DNA from: Nonomuraea cavernae
GTDB taxonomy: Bacteria > Actinomycetota > Actinomycetes > Streptosporangiales > Streptosporangiaceae
Assembly (NCBI RefSeq): GCF_014646355.1
Contig: NZ_BMNH01000003.1
Span: 372,001-436,000 of the forward strand
DNA length: 64,000 nt
Direction of reading: 5' to 3'
The position numbers were made by a program, and so were the translations under genes. Position 1 is the first letter of the stretch. Every line of letters starts with the position of its first letter. The notes below the pieces were generated by a model. The model saw nothing but the letters and a program-made list of their open reading frames with translations, searched no databases and was not told where the DNA came from. Shown piece by piece: positions 25,253 through 33,199 of this stretch.

Positions 25253-26683
25253 TCAGGGCGCGAACAGGACGTCCACCCAGTAGTTGCTGGACTGGAAACT
25301 GCTGGTCGGGAAGGTGTTCCCCGCACCGTACGTGTAGACGGCGTTCCCGCCCTCCGCGCCGTCGGCGAGGGCGATGAGCGGGCGGTTGACGTACTGGGTG
25401 GTGAAGTAGGGCCGGGTGATCGAGAACAGTCCGCTGGGAGTGTAATAAGAGGCGATATAGGTGGTGTTGGGGGCAATAGTGACAGGCGAGGGGAAGCTCA
25501 CCTGTTGCCAGCCCGTCGCCGTCTCGTTGGTGAAGGTCGCGCTGGCGAGGAGCTGCCCGTCGGCGGTCCACAGGCTTCCGATGTGCGGCCCGGTGTTCTG
25601 CGGGCCCTTGTAGAAGCGCACCCCCTGGATGGCCCCGCCGGTGGTCGCCTTGAACTTCACGCCCAGCGTCACGGCCCTGTTGTCGGTCGACTGGCCGGCC
25701 GGGACCGTCGAGACGTCCCAGAGGCTGTTCAACGGCACGAACACCACGTCCACCCAGTAGTTGCTGGCGTTGAAGGTGCTCGACGGGAAGGTGTTCGTCG
25801 CGCCGTAGGTGTAGACGTTGTTCCCGGTGCCCGGCCCGCTCGCGACCGCCGTGAGCGGGCCGTTCGTGTAGGGCGAGGCGAAGTACTGCCGTGACGCCGC
25901 GTAGTTTCCGGACGGTGTGTGGTAGGAGGCGATATAGGTGGTGCCGGCGGAGATGGTGACCGGAGACGAGAAGGTCACCTGTTGCCAGCCTGACGCGGTC
26001 TCGTTGGTGAAGACGGCGTCGGCGAGGAGTCGCCCGTCGCTGCTCCAGAGGCTTCCGGTGTGCGGCCCGGTGTTCAGCGAGCTCTTGTAGAACCGGACTC
26101 CCTGGACGACCCCGTTGGTCGACGCCCTGAAGTTCACGCCGAGCGTGATGGCCTTGTTGTCCGAGGAGATAGTCGACGGGATCGTCGAGTCGTCCCAGAG
26201 GCTGTTCGACGGCACGAAGACGGGGTCCACCCAGTAGTTGCTGGCGTTGAAGGTGTTGGCCGGGAAGGCGCTCGTCGCGCTGTAGAGGTAGACGCCGTTC
26301 CCGCCCGACGCCGCGTCGGCGGGGGCGATGAGCGGGCCGTTCTCATAGGGAGCGGTGAAGTACGCCCGGTTCACCGCGAAGTGGCCGGTCGGTGTGAAGT
26401 AGGAGGCGATGTAGGTGGTGCCGGCGGTGACGGCGACAGGTGTCGAGAAGTTCACCTGCTGCCATCCGCTGGCCGTCTCGTTGGTGAACGTCGCGGTCGC
26501 CAGGAGTTGCCCGGAGGTGCTCCACAGGCTGCCGGTGTGCGTTCCGGTGTTGAGCGCGCCCTTGTAGAACCTGACCCCCCGGATGAAGCCCGGGCTCGTG
26601 GCGCGGAACTTCACGCCCAGCTCCACCGACCTGTCGTCGCTGGTGGAGACGGTGGCCGGCACGGTCGTGTCCGGCCACAGGGT
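25253..26683 (-). repeat. Three 477-bp DUF4082 repeats (array B)
   Basis: Units are approximately 25253-25729, 25730-26206 and 26207-26683. The landmark TAGTTGCTGG occurs at 25281, 25758 and 26235, exactly 477 bp apart. This is the same period as array A at 10530-11483. Confidence 0.85.
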
Positions 26684-28780
26684 GCAGGGCGGACAGTCCC
26701 TGGCCACGGTGACCGTGCGCTGCGTCGGAGTGCCCTGGATGTTGCCGATGTCGTCGACCGCCCGGGTCCTGATCGTCACGGGTCCGGTGGTGCCGGGCGT
26801 CGTCCAGTTGAACGTCCAGTTGGTGCGGCCGACCGCCTGGAACCAGCGGTTGCCGCCGTCGACCGACACCTCGACCCCCGCGACGACACCGCCGCCCGTG
26901 TCGGCCGCCGTGCCCTGGATCTGGACGACCGAACCGGCGGACACGACGCCCGCGGCGGCGGGATTGTTGATCGCCGAGGTCGGGGGAGCGGTGTCCGTCG
27001 ACGGCGTCGTCGGCACCAGCCCCGGCTGGAGGCTGGCCGGCTGGGACCTCATGTCGGCGAACAGGTTGACGGTCGCCTGCTGCATGTCGATGTTCGTCGG
27101 TGTCCCGGGAAGGTCGTGGACCGCGTCCAGCCCCCAAGACCACTGGACGGTGCCCGAGCCGAAGACGAGCGCGTTGCTCGTGGGCTTGTAGAGCGTCAGG
27201 CTGTGCGTCGCGGTCCCGGCGCCGTAGGTGCTACCGAAGTCGAGCAGGAACAGATTGGTGGTCGACACGGTCGTCCGCGAGAACTTCACCAGTCCCGCCG
27301 GCGCGACTCCGTTGTCGGGCGCCTCGTCCCATTCGTAGCCGAGCGTGCCGAGGGGGAAGGTCACCGCCTGCCCCGGCTGCAGGCCGGCGATGGAGGTGTT
27401 GCGCCACAACCGCATGGAGCCGAACTCCGCGGGCACGCTGATGGCGTTGTACGAGTAGCCGTTCATCCGGAACAACGTGCCGGTGAGGGCGTTCTCCGGT
27501 CTGCCCCCGTCCGAAGGCGGGGAGAAACGCGGATCACGCCAGGTCCCCGTCCACTGCGGACTGGGGTCGATCTTGGCGTTGGCCAGCGTCTCCTTGTAAC
27601 AGACGAGGGTGCGGAAGGGAGTGGCCTGCCCGTCGATGCTCGGCTCCCACCGGGTCTTCCAGAAGATCTCGTTGCCGGTGAAGAAGGCGAGGTTCACCCC
27701 CGCGTTCCGGGCGGCGTAGGCGTTGTCCAGCATGTCGTTGGACCAGTATTCGTCGTGGCCGGACGAGATGAACGTCTGGTGGTTCAGCATCGCCGCGCCG
27801 CGGCTGGCCGTGTCGATGTTGCTGGTATAGCTGACGTCGTAGCCGTTGGCCTCGATCCAGCGGACCATCGGATACTCGGCTCCGAAGAACCTGCTGCGGG
27901 CGTCGAAGGGACGGTTGTAGCTGACCTTGAACGCCCGGTTCGCCGGGCTGCCGGTGTAGAGGCTGTTGCCGCCGTAGGTGTTGTAGGCCTGCCAGGTGGC
28001 GTCGGAGGTCTGCAGGAGGATCTCCGACTGGCGGGCGTCGTCCCGGACGACGAAGATCATCTGGCTCAGGCCGCTGATGCCGTCCTCGCGGATCAGGTTG
28101 GCGATGTAGACCCCCGAGACGGCGGTGCCCGGCACCGCCCAGGAGGCGGACACCGCCCAGTTGCCGCAGTCCACCAGCCCCGTCGACGCCTCGCTCACGC
28201 ATTCCGGTTGGAGCTGGGGGAGCGTGACGGAGGGCTGCACGGTCGCCATCTGGCGGGCGCCCAGGCCGCTGTAGTACCCGAGCCGGAATATCTCGATGCG
28301 GTAGTCGGTCGCGCCGGTGTTCACCTTGAACTGAACGGTCTGCCCCTTGTTCACGCTGATCTGCGTGGGATAGCCGGGGATGCCGCCCTGGGTGGGCACG
28401 TCCCACTGGCTCGGCGGGCTGCCCGGCAGGCTGTTCTCGATGCAGATGACGGAGGTCGGCGGGCATGCGGCTCTGCCCTTGCGGGTCCGGGCGGGCAGGT
28501 GCCGGCGCATGGTGCGAAAGGCCTCGGTGACGGTCTGCCGCTTCCCCGGCCGCATCCGGTCGACGGGGTCGTACGCGGAGGCGCGGCTCCAGGAGGGTGC
28601 TGCGTGCCGGTCGGCGGCGACGACCGTGGTCGGCGCCGGCGGCTGAGTGACCGGCGCCGGCGGAGCGTCGGCGCCCAGCAGCAGGCTGAGCGCGGACGCC
28701 GCGCCGCCGCCGAGCCCGAACAGCGCGGTGCGTAGCAGCCGCCGTGCCGGGAAACCGGTCTTCTGCCCGCTGTTCAGCAC
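25253..28780 (-). CDS. Secreted N,N-dimethylformamidase-like / triple DUF4082 protein
   Basis: 1175 residues. The GTG at 28780 has GGAGG 4 nt upstream and is preferred over a TTG nine codons earlier. A signal sequence with an RR pair (ARRLLRTALFGLGGG) leads. Residues of about 95-590 resemble the large subunit of N,N-dimethylformamidase: VKVNT..YRIEIFRLGYYSGLGAR, LLQTSDATWQAYNTYGGNSLY, FISSGHDEYWS, AFFTGNEIFWKTRW and LVCYKE. An Ig-like segment (APPTSAINNPAAAGVVSAG, GVEVSVDGGNRWFQAV) follows at about 595-690. Three DUF4082 modules make up the rest, each ending in a NYWVD motif. DUF4082 modules are also found in the protein at 10530. It is secreted and likely acts on or in the surface polysaccharide, but the chemistry is unknown. 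A two-box element copy ends 39 nt upstream. Confidence 0.82.
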   Translation of the reverse strand: MLNSGQKTGFPARRLLRTALFGLGGGAASALSLLLGADAPPAPVTQPPAPTTVVAADRHAAPSWSRASAYDPVDRMRPGKRQTVTEAFRTMRRHLPARTRKGRAACPPTSVICIENSLPGSPPSQWDVPTQGGIPGYPTQISVNKGQTVQFKVNTGATDYRIEIFRLGYYSGLGARQMATVQPSVTLPQLQPECVSEASTGLVDCGNWAVSASWAVPGTAVSGVYIANLIREDGISGLSQMIFVVRDDARQSEILLQTSDATWQAYNTYGGNSLYTGSPANRAFKVSYNRPFDARSRFFGAEYPMVRWIEANGYDVSYTSNIDTASRGAAMLNHQTFISSGHDEYWSNDMLDNAYAARNAGVNLAFFTGNEIFWKTRWEPSIDGQATPFRTLVCYKETLANAKIDPSPQWTGTWRDPRFSPPSDGGRPENALTGTLFRMNGYSYNAISVPAEFGSMRLWRNTSIAGLQPGQAVTFPLGTLGYEWDEAPDNGVAPAGLVKFSRTTVSTTNLFLLDFGSTYGAGTATHSLTLYKPTSNALVFGSGTVQWSWGLDAVHDLPGTPTNIDMQQATVNLFADMRSQPASLQPGLVPTTPSTDTAPPTSAINNPAAAGVVSAGSVVQIQGTAADTGGGVVAGVEVSVDGGNRWFQAVGRTNWTFNWTTPGTTGPVTIRTRAVDDIGNIQGTPTQRTVTVARDCPPCTLWPDTTVPATVSTSDDRSVELGVKFRATSPGFIRGVRFYKGALNTGTHTGSLWSTSGQLLATATFTNETASGWQQVNFSTPVAVTAGTTYIASYFTPTGHFAVNRAYFTAPYENGPLIAPADAASGGNGVYLYSATSAFPANTFNASNYWVDPVFVPSNSLWDDSTIPSTISSDNKAITLGVNFRASTNGVVQGVRFYKSSLNTGPHTGSLWSSDGRLLADAVFTNETASGWQQVTFSSPVTISAGTTYIASYHTPSGNYAASRQYFASPYTNGPLTAVASGPGTGNNVYTYGATNTFPSSTFNASNYWVDVVFVPLNSLWDVSTVPAGQSTDNRAVTLGVKFKATTGGAIQGVRFYKGPQNTGPHIGSLWTADGQLLASATFTNETATGWQQVSFPSPVTIAPNTTYIASYYTPSGLFSITRPYFTTQYVNRPLIALADGAEGGNAVYTYGAGNTFPTSSFQSSNYWVDVLFAP

Positions 28781-28818
28781 GTGGCCTCCGGCCGCATCCA
28801 GAGTCAAGCAATGTCAGA

Positions 28819-28888
28819 TGGCGGCAAGTTTGGCGATAACCCGTGGCAGGAGACGGCGTGGAAGGTGTCATACAGCGGTGTCTTTGCC
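28819..28888 (-). promoter_or_regulatory. Conserved two-box upstream element, copy 5
   Basis: On the - strand, box 1 reads GGCAAAGACACCGCTG from 28888, matching copy 4 (GGCAAGGACATCGCTG) at 14 of 16 bases. Box 2 reads GCCAAACTTGCCGCC and ends just before an A at 28819, 69 nt from the first base of box 1. Here that A is not the start codon but lies 39 nt upstream of an RBS-led GTG. This suggests the common A is the transcription start in all five copies. Confidence 0.5.
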
Positions 28889-29006
28889 AATGCTTTCTTA
28901 CGACCAAGCCCACAAGTAGCGCGATATCGTCGTTAATACCGATTACTGGTGGAGGTGAAATCGGATGGTCGGTTTTCCGGGCGATACGCGGGTGGCGTGA
29001 CCAGAT

Positions 29007-29122
29007 CGCCGCTGCCGGAACAACCGCCCGGAACAACCGCCCGGAACAATCGCCGCTGCCGGAACAATCCGCGCTGCGGAACAGTCGGTGCTGACGGAAC
29101 AGTCGGTGCTGACGGAACAAAG
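29007..29122. repeat. GGAACA tandem repeat array, 13- and 18-bp units
   Basis: Seven GGAACA cores in a row. The first spacings are 13 bp (CCGGAACAACCGC units), the later ones about 18 bp (CGGAACAGTCGGTGCTGA units, two of them identical). The array stops 4 bp before box 1 of copy 4. Direct, not palindromic, and without spacers, so not a CRISPR. It may be a binding array for a regulator or a slippage product. Confidence 0.75.
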
Positions 29123-29126
29123 GAAA

Positions 29127-29195
29127 GGCAAGGACATCGCTGAGCGCCCGGTGTTCGCCCCGTCACGGTCGCCGGAATTGCCAGACTCGCGCTCA
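29127..29195 (+). promoter_or_regulatory. Conserved two-box upstream element, copy 4
   Basis: Box 1 is GGCAAGGACAT at 29127-29137. Box 2 is GCCAGACTCGCGCTC, directly before the ATG at 29195. The span is 68 nt. The tandem GGAACA array lies directly upstream. No RBS precedes the ATG. Confidence 0.5.
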
Positions 29196-31531
29196 TGACC
29201 GGTTCCGCGTCTCTCGAGGGTTTCGCCCATGCCCCCGGAGGATCACCCGAAGACCTGCACGAGATCCGGCTCCCCGGCACCGGGCGACATCCGGATCGCC
29301 GTCCCCCCGGGGCGCGGGGGGTGTTCTCGTGGCTGCCCGCCGTGCTCACGCTGGGGTTCGTCGCCGTCGTCCTGTGGTTCTACGGTGTTTCCGTCGGGGA
29401 CATGGCGGCCTTCGGCGCTTATGTCGTGCTGTGTCTCGCGGGTCCGGGACTGCTGCTGGTCCGTGCCCTCTACGGTGACCGCCGCACCCTGGCGGAGGAG
29501 CTGGCGCTGGGGGTGGCGCTCGGCTACGCCATCGAAGTGCTGGTGTACATCATCGTCCGGGCCCTCGACCTGCCGCTGCTCGTCGTGGCGTGGCCGATCG
29601 CCGTCTACGTCGCCTTCCTCGCCTCTCCCCGGCTTCGCAGGCACTGGAAGGGCGGGGCGCGGCCGGCCGCTCCGATCTGGTGGTCGTGGTCGCTGGCGGC
29701 GATCGTCTGCTATCTGGTCGCCTGGAGCGCGCGCGCCTACTACAGCTTCGGCCCGCTGTCCTGGCCCGCCCTGGCAGGCTATCCCGATGACGCGCCGTTC
29801 CACCTCGCGCTGATCGGCGAGCTGAAGCAGCACATGCCGCCCATGACCCCCATGGTGGCCGGTGAGCCGCTCTCCTATCACTGGTTCGTCTACGCGCACT
29901 ACGCCGCCGCGAGCTGGATCAGCGGTGTGGAGCCGCTCGTCCTGCTCTTCCGGCTGGGGATGCTGCCGGTGCTGGCCGCGTTCGTCGTCCTGGTCGCGCT
30001 GCTCGGGCGGCAGGTGATGGAGTCGTGGAGGGGAGCCCTGATCGCCACCTGCGCGACGGTCCTGCTGGGGGCGCCCCTCCTCTACCTCGGTTCGAGCGGC
30101 GTGTTCACCTTCGGCGGCATGCACGACGCGGCGTGGGGGAGCCCCACCTTCGCGTTCGGGGCCCTGCTGTTCGTTCCCGTCGTGCTGCTCGTGAACGATC
30201 TTCTGCGGCTGGGCCGGTGGGGCGGCGGGGTATGGCTGCTCCTCGCGATCTTCCTCGTGGTGGTCATGGGCGCCAAGGCCACGCACCTGCCCATGCTCAC
30301 CGTGGGGCTGCTGGCGGTGATCGCGGTCAAGGTGGTCAGGAGGCGGCGGCCTCCGTGGGCCGCCGTCGTCACGCTCGCGATGACCGCGGGATGCCTGTTC
30401 TTCGCCCAGTACGTCCTGTACGGCGGCCAGCGGCAGGGCACGATCGTCGCCCCGCTCTCCTACCTGCGCACGGTCTGGCAGGACCTGACCGGCCTGCCGA
30501 TCGAGTCCGTGCCCCCACTGGCCTCGCTGCTCGGCGTGCTGACGATCTACCTGCTGTCCTGGGCCGTCACCTGGTGCCCGGTCCTGGGGCTGCTGAGCCG
30601 GCCGAGATCGCTGCTGCGCGCCGACGTGGTCCTCATGCTGGGCATCAGCGCTGCGGGTCTCGGCGCGATCCTGGTGCTCGATCATCCCGGCAGGAGCCAG
30701 CTGTACTTCCTGTGGGGGACCTACCCCTATCTGGCGATCATCGCGGTCCACGGGCTCATCGTGATCCTGCGCCGTGGCCGGGTGTCGCGCCGGGCGACGC
30801 TGTGCGCCGTGGGCGCCGGAGTGGTCTGCGCGTACGCGATCCCCGTCCTCTGCGGGGTCAGGACGCCGCTGGATCCCGGCCAGGCGGACTCCGTCCTCTA
30901 CCGGCCGCACGTCGCGCTGGCCGTGGTGGTCGCGCTGGCGGTGCTCGTCCTGGTCGTCCTGAAGCCGGGCCGCCGCGGCTGGGCTCTGCTGCTCACGGCG
31001 CTGGCCGCCATCGGCCTGCCCGCCGCGCACCACGCCCGCGTCCTGTCCTTCGCGTACGGCGGCGGCGGTCAGGCGGCCTCGGCGGAGCCCGGCGTCGCCG
31101 TCCCCCAGGGCGCGCTGGCCGCGGCGAGGTGGCTGCGCGCCAACTCGGCCGAGGACACCCTGGTCGCGACGAACGTGCACTGCCGGTGGGGCTTCGAGAA
31201 CCCGTGCGACACTCGCCAGTTCTGGATGTCGGCCCTGACCGAGCGGCGTTTCCTGATCGAGGGGTGGGCGTTCACGTCGACGAACGCGGACCGCTGGCAG
31301 CCGGGCCTGCCCGTGATGAGCCTGCCGTTCTGGGACCGGGCCCGGTTCGAGGCGAACGAGGCGGCCTTCGCGGCTCCGTCGACGGGCGCGGTCCAGCGGC
31401 TCCGGGAGCGTTACGGGGTCGGCTGGCTGTTCGTCGACGGGACGCGCCCCGGCGTGAGCCCCGACCTCGCGGACTTCGCCCGGCTCCGGTTCCGTTCCGG
31501 GGACTTCGCCGTCTACCAGACAGATCGGTAG
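29195..31531 (+). CDS. Large polytopic membrane protein, GT-C-like (paralogue 3)
   Basis: 778 residues, about 12-13 helices plus a C-terminal extracytoplasmic domain. The key loop reads YPDDAPFHLALIGELKQHMPP then VAGEPLSYHWFVYAHYAAASW, matching paralogue 2 at 5780. The tail has LVATNVHCRWGFENPCDTRQF, FLIEGWAFTSTNADRW, FWDRARFEANEAAF and RERYGVGWLFVDG. The acidic pair at the first large outer loop and the multi-helix core suggest a polyprenyl-phosphate-sugar-dependent transferase (GT-C superfamily). That is inference, since the family is uncharacterised. ATG 29195 directly follows box 2 without RBS. It is convergent with the Wzy-like gene, 4 bp apart. Confidence 0.76.
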   Translation: MTGSASLEGFAHAPGGSPEDLHEIRLPGTGRHPDRRPPGARGVFSWLPAVLTLGFVAVVLWFYGVSVGDMAAFGAYVVLCLAGPGLLLVRALYGDRRTLAEELALGVALGYAIEVLVYIIVRALDLPLLVVAWPIAVYVAFLASPRLRRHWKGGARPAAPIWWSWSLAAIVCYLVAWSARAYYSFGPLSWPALAGYPDDAPFHLALIGELKQHMPPMTPMVAGEPLSYHWFVYAHYAAASWISGVEPLVLLFRLGMLPVLAAFVVLVALLGRQVMESWRGALIATCATVLLGAPLLYLGSSGVFTFGGMHDAAWGSPTFAFGALLFVPVVLLVNDLLRLGRWGGGVWLLLAIFLVVVMGAKATHLPMLTVGLLAVIAVKVVRRRRPPWAAVVTLAMTAGCLFFAQYVLYGGQRQGTIVAPLSYLRTVWQDLTGLPIESVPPLASLLGVLTIYLLSWAVTWCPVLGLLSRPRSLLRADVVLMLGISAAGLGAILVLDHPGRSQLYFLWGTYPYLAIIAVHGLIVILRRGRVSRRATLCAVGAGVVCAYAIPVLCGVRTPLDPGQADSVLYRPHVALAVVVALAVLVLVVLKPGRRGWALLLTALAAIGLPAAHHARVLSFAYGGGGQAASAEPGVAVPQGALAAARWLRANSAEDTLVATNVHCRWGFENPCDTRQFWMSALTERRFLIEGWAFTSTNADRWQPGLPVMSLPFWDRARFEANEAAFAAPSTGAVQRLRERYGVGWLFVDGTRPGVSPDLADFARLRFRSGDFAVYQTDR

Positions 31532-31535
31532 GGAG

Positions 31536-32831
31536 TCACCGGCGAGGCGCGGGATCCCCGGTCAGGTGCCTGGCCGGCCGCGGGTCCCGCGTCCTGGAGC
31601 GTTCTGGAGCTCCGGGCGTCGCGCCGGACGGAGCCACCGAGGACCCCAGCGGCAGCCGGCTCCAGGCCACCGCGGCGAGCAGGCTGGTGACCAGGACGAT
31701 GGGGATCCGCTGCCGGAAGATCAGCCCGATGTTGGACATAGTGGTCGCGTAGGCGATCGTGCCGGGCACGATGAACAGCAGCAGGATGAGCAGGATCCGG
31801 CGATCGTGGCGCCAGAGCCGCACGGCGCCACGAGCCGCCGACCAGAGCAGGAAATACCAGAGCAGCACGTCGATCTTCCCGAGGTGCAGCGCGAGGCTGC
31901 CCGAGGCCCACGGGAACGGCGACAGGACCGTGTAGACCAGCTTCTCCCCGAGGGAGTTCCACGCGTCGCCGCCGTCCTCGAAGATCACCCCTGAGCCGCC
32001 GGTGGCGTTGGCGTACCGGACCACGTTCGACTGTCCCCGGTCCAGTTGCTGCTGCAGCTGCTCGATGGCGGCGCTGTCGTACACGCTGCCGAAGAACAGC
32101 ATGGCCGTGGCCAGCAGCGCGCTGAACGTGACCAGCTTGCGCACCGAGAACTTCGCCTTCGAGACCAGCACTCCGCAGATCAGCGGCACCACGCACATGA
32201 ACACCATGTAGGGGCGGACGTACCACAGGCACCACAGCAACCCCGCCGCCAGGACCAGCCTGCTCAGGCTGAACCGCCGCGCGGCCGACGCCCCGATGCC
32301 GACGCAGGCCACGACGAGGAACGCGTTGAACCCGTCCTTGTAGGTGTCGGACGTGTGCAGCAGCAGCGCGGGCATGAAGGCGGTCACGACGACCAGGCGG
32401 AACGCGGCGCGCTCGTCGGCGCCGACGAGCCTGGCGAACTTGTGCACGATGACGCACAGCGCGCACGCGAGCAGCGCCACGATCGCCGTGCAGGCCAGCG
32501 GCGCGGGGCCGTCGCACAGGTAGATGACCAGGGCGAAGACGTTGCACGGCACCGCGATGGAGAAGAGCGAGCTCATCTCGTCGGCCGTGACGAACTGGAC
32601 GCCTTCCAGCCGCCAGTAGCCCACGATCTCCATCGCCCGGGCCTCGTAGTCCAGATTGTCGCCGCCGTACTCGATGACGCCCGACCGCATCACCAGGACA
32701 TGGATGACCAGGCGCAGCACGAACGCGCCGAGCAGCACCGGAAGCACGCGCCGGGCCACCGCCGCGTCCAGGTTCGCGTGGACGAGCCAGACGAGCGTCA
32801 CAGCGGCGGCGGCGACAATGAGAAATTCCAT
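31536..32831 (-). CDS. Polytopic membrane protein, Wzy-like polymerase candidate
   Basis: 431 residues with about 10-11 helices and a large central outer loop (SVYDSAAIEQLQQQLDRGQSN through DAWNSLGEKLVYTVLSPFPW). No named family is certain. The helix pattern, a long outer loop, the GGDNLDYEARAMEIVGYW stretch after the second helix and the position in a Wzx-containing locus make it the best candidate here for the O-antigen-type polymerase; a GT-C transferase is an alternative. The C-terminal tail is Pro/Arg-rich and cytoplasmic. ATG 32831 has GAAGG 10 nt upstream. It diverges from the GT4 gene at 33200. Confidence 0.55.
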   Translation of the reverse strand: MEFLIVAAAAVTLVWLVHANLDAAVARRVLPVLLGAFVLRLVIHVLVMRSGVIEYGGDNLDYEARAMEIVGYWRLEGVQFVTADEMSSLFSIAVPCNVFALVIYLCDGPAPLACTAIVALLACALCVIVHKFARLVGADERAAFRLVVVTAFMPALLLHTSDTYKDGFNAFLVVACVGIGASAARRFSLSRLVLAAGLLWCLWYVRPYMVFMCVVPLICGVLVSKAKFSVRKLVTFSALLATAMLFFGSVYDSAAIEQLQQQLDRGQSNVVRYANATGGSGVIFEDGGDAWNSLGEKLVYTVLSPFPWASGSLALHLGKIDVLLWYFLLWSAARGAVRLWRHDRRILLILLLFIVPGTIAYATTMSNIGLIFRQRIPIVLVTSLLAAVAWSRLPLGSSVAPSGATPGAPERSRTRDPRPARHLTGDPAPRR

Positions 32832-33199
32832 AAAATGCGACCTTCAGTCCCGCTGAGCATGACGCTCCAATGCCCAGCATTCGAACCGAATCGCCGGGAA
32901 GCGACCGGGCGACGACGACGCTAGCGCCGGAACCTCCGTGACATCACTTTCCGAGGATGGCCATGGCCCGCTGATTACTTCACCTTGCGCATTCTTTCCG
33001 GCCTGACGCCTTTCCCGGCGGTCCACTCCGTCCATATGTGGCCCAGGACGTACGAAGAGTAAGCGGCGACTCCCCGACGATCACGCTCAGGTAGGGAGCG
33101 AGGAAACATTTCGCCACCCACCGAGACGGCGCGAGCGGAACTGACCGATTCCCTAGCTAGCTTCGCGGACGTGAACCAGACCTGTCATCGAGGAGCCGA
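32832..33199. promoter_or_regulatory. Divergent promoter region with matching GCTAGC boxes
   Basis: 368 bp without a gene. TAGCTT at 33158-33163 on the + strand (context CTAGCTAGCTTCG) and TAGCGT on the - strand near 32920-32926 (context GCGCTAGCGTCG) are plausible TANNNT -10 boxes for the two divergent genes. A GGAACT at 33137 lies 15 bp upstream of the + box. Nothing else is evident between 32930 and 33130. Confidence 0.35.

Larger units (their letters stand above)
28781..29194. other. Divergent intergenic region with two copies of the element
   Basis: 414 bp between the divergent DUF4082 gene and the third membrane paralogue. It contains copy 5 on the - strand (28819-28888), the GGAACA-type tandem repeats (29007-29122) and copy 4 on the + strand (29127-29195). 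The stretch 28890-28990 is AT-richer and shows no further signal. Confidence 0.6.

Noticed and set aside
29007-29122. GGAACA tandem repeats as a CRISPR array
   Set aside because: Units are contiguous and degenerate, with no unique spacers, and no cas genes are near.
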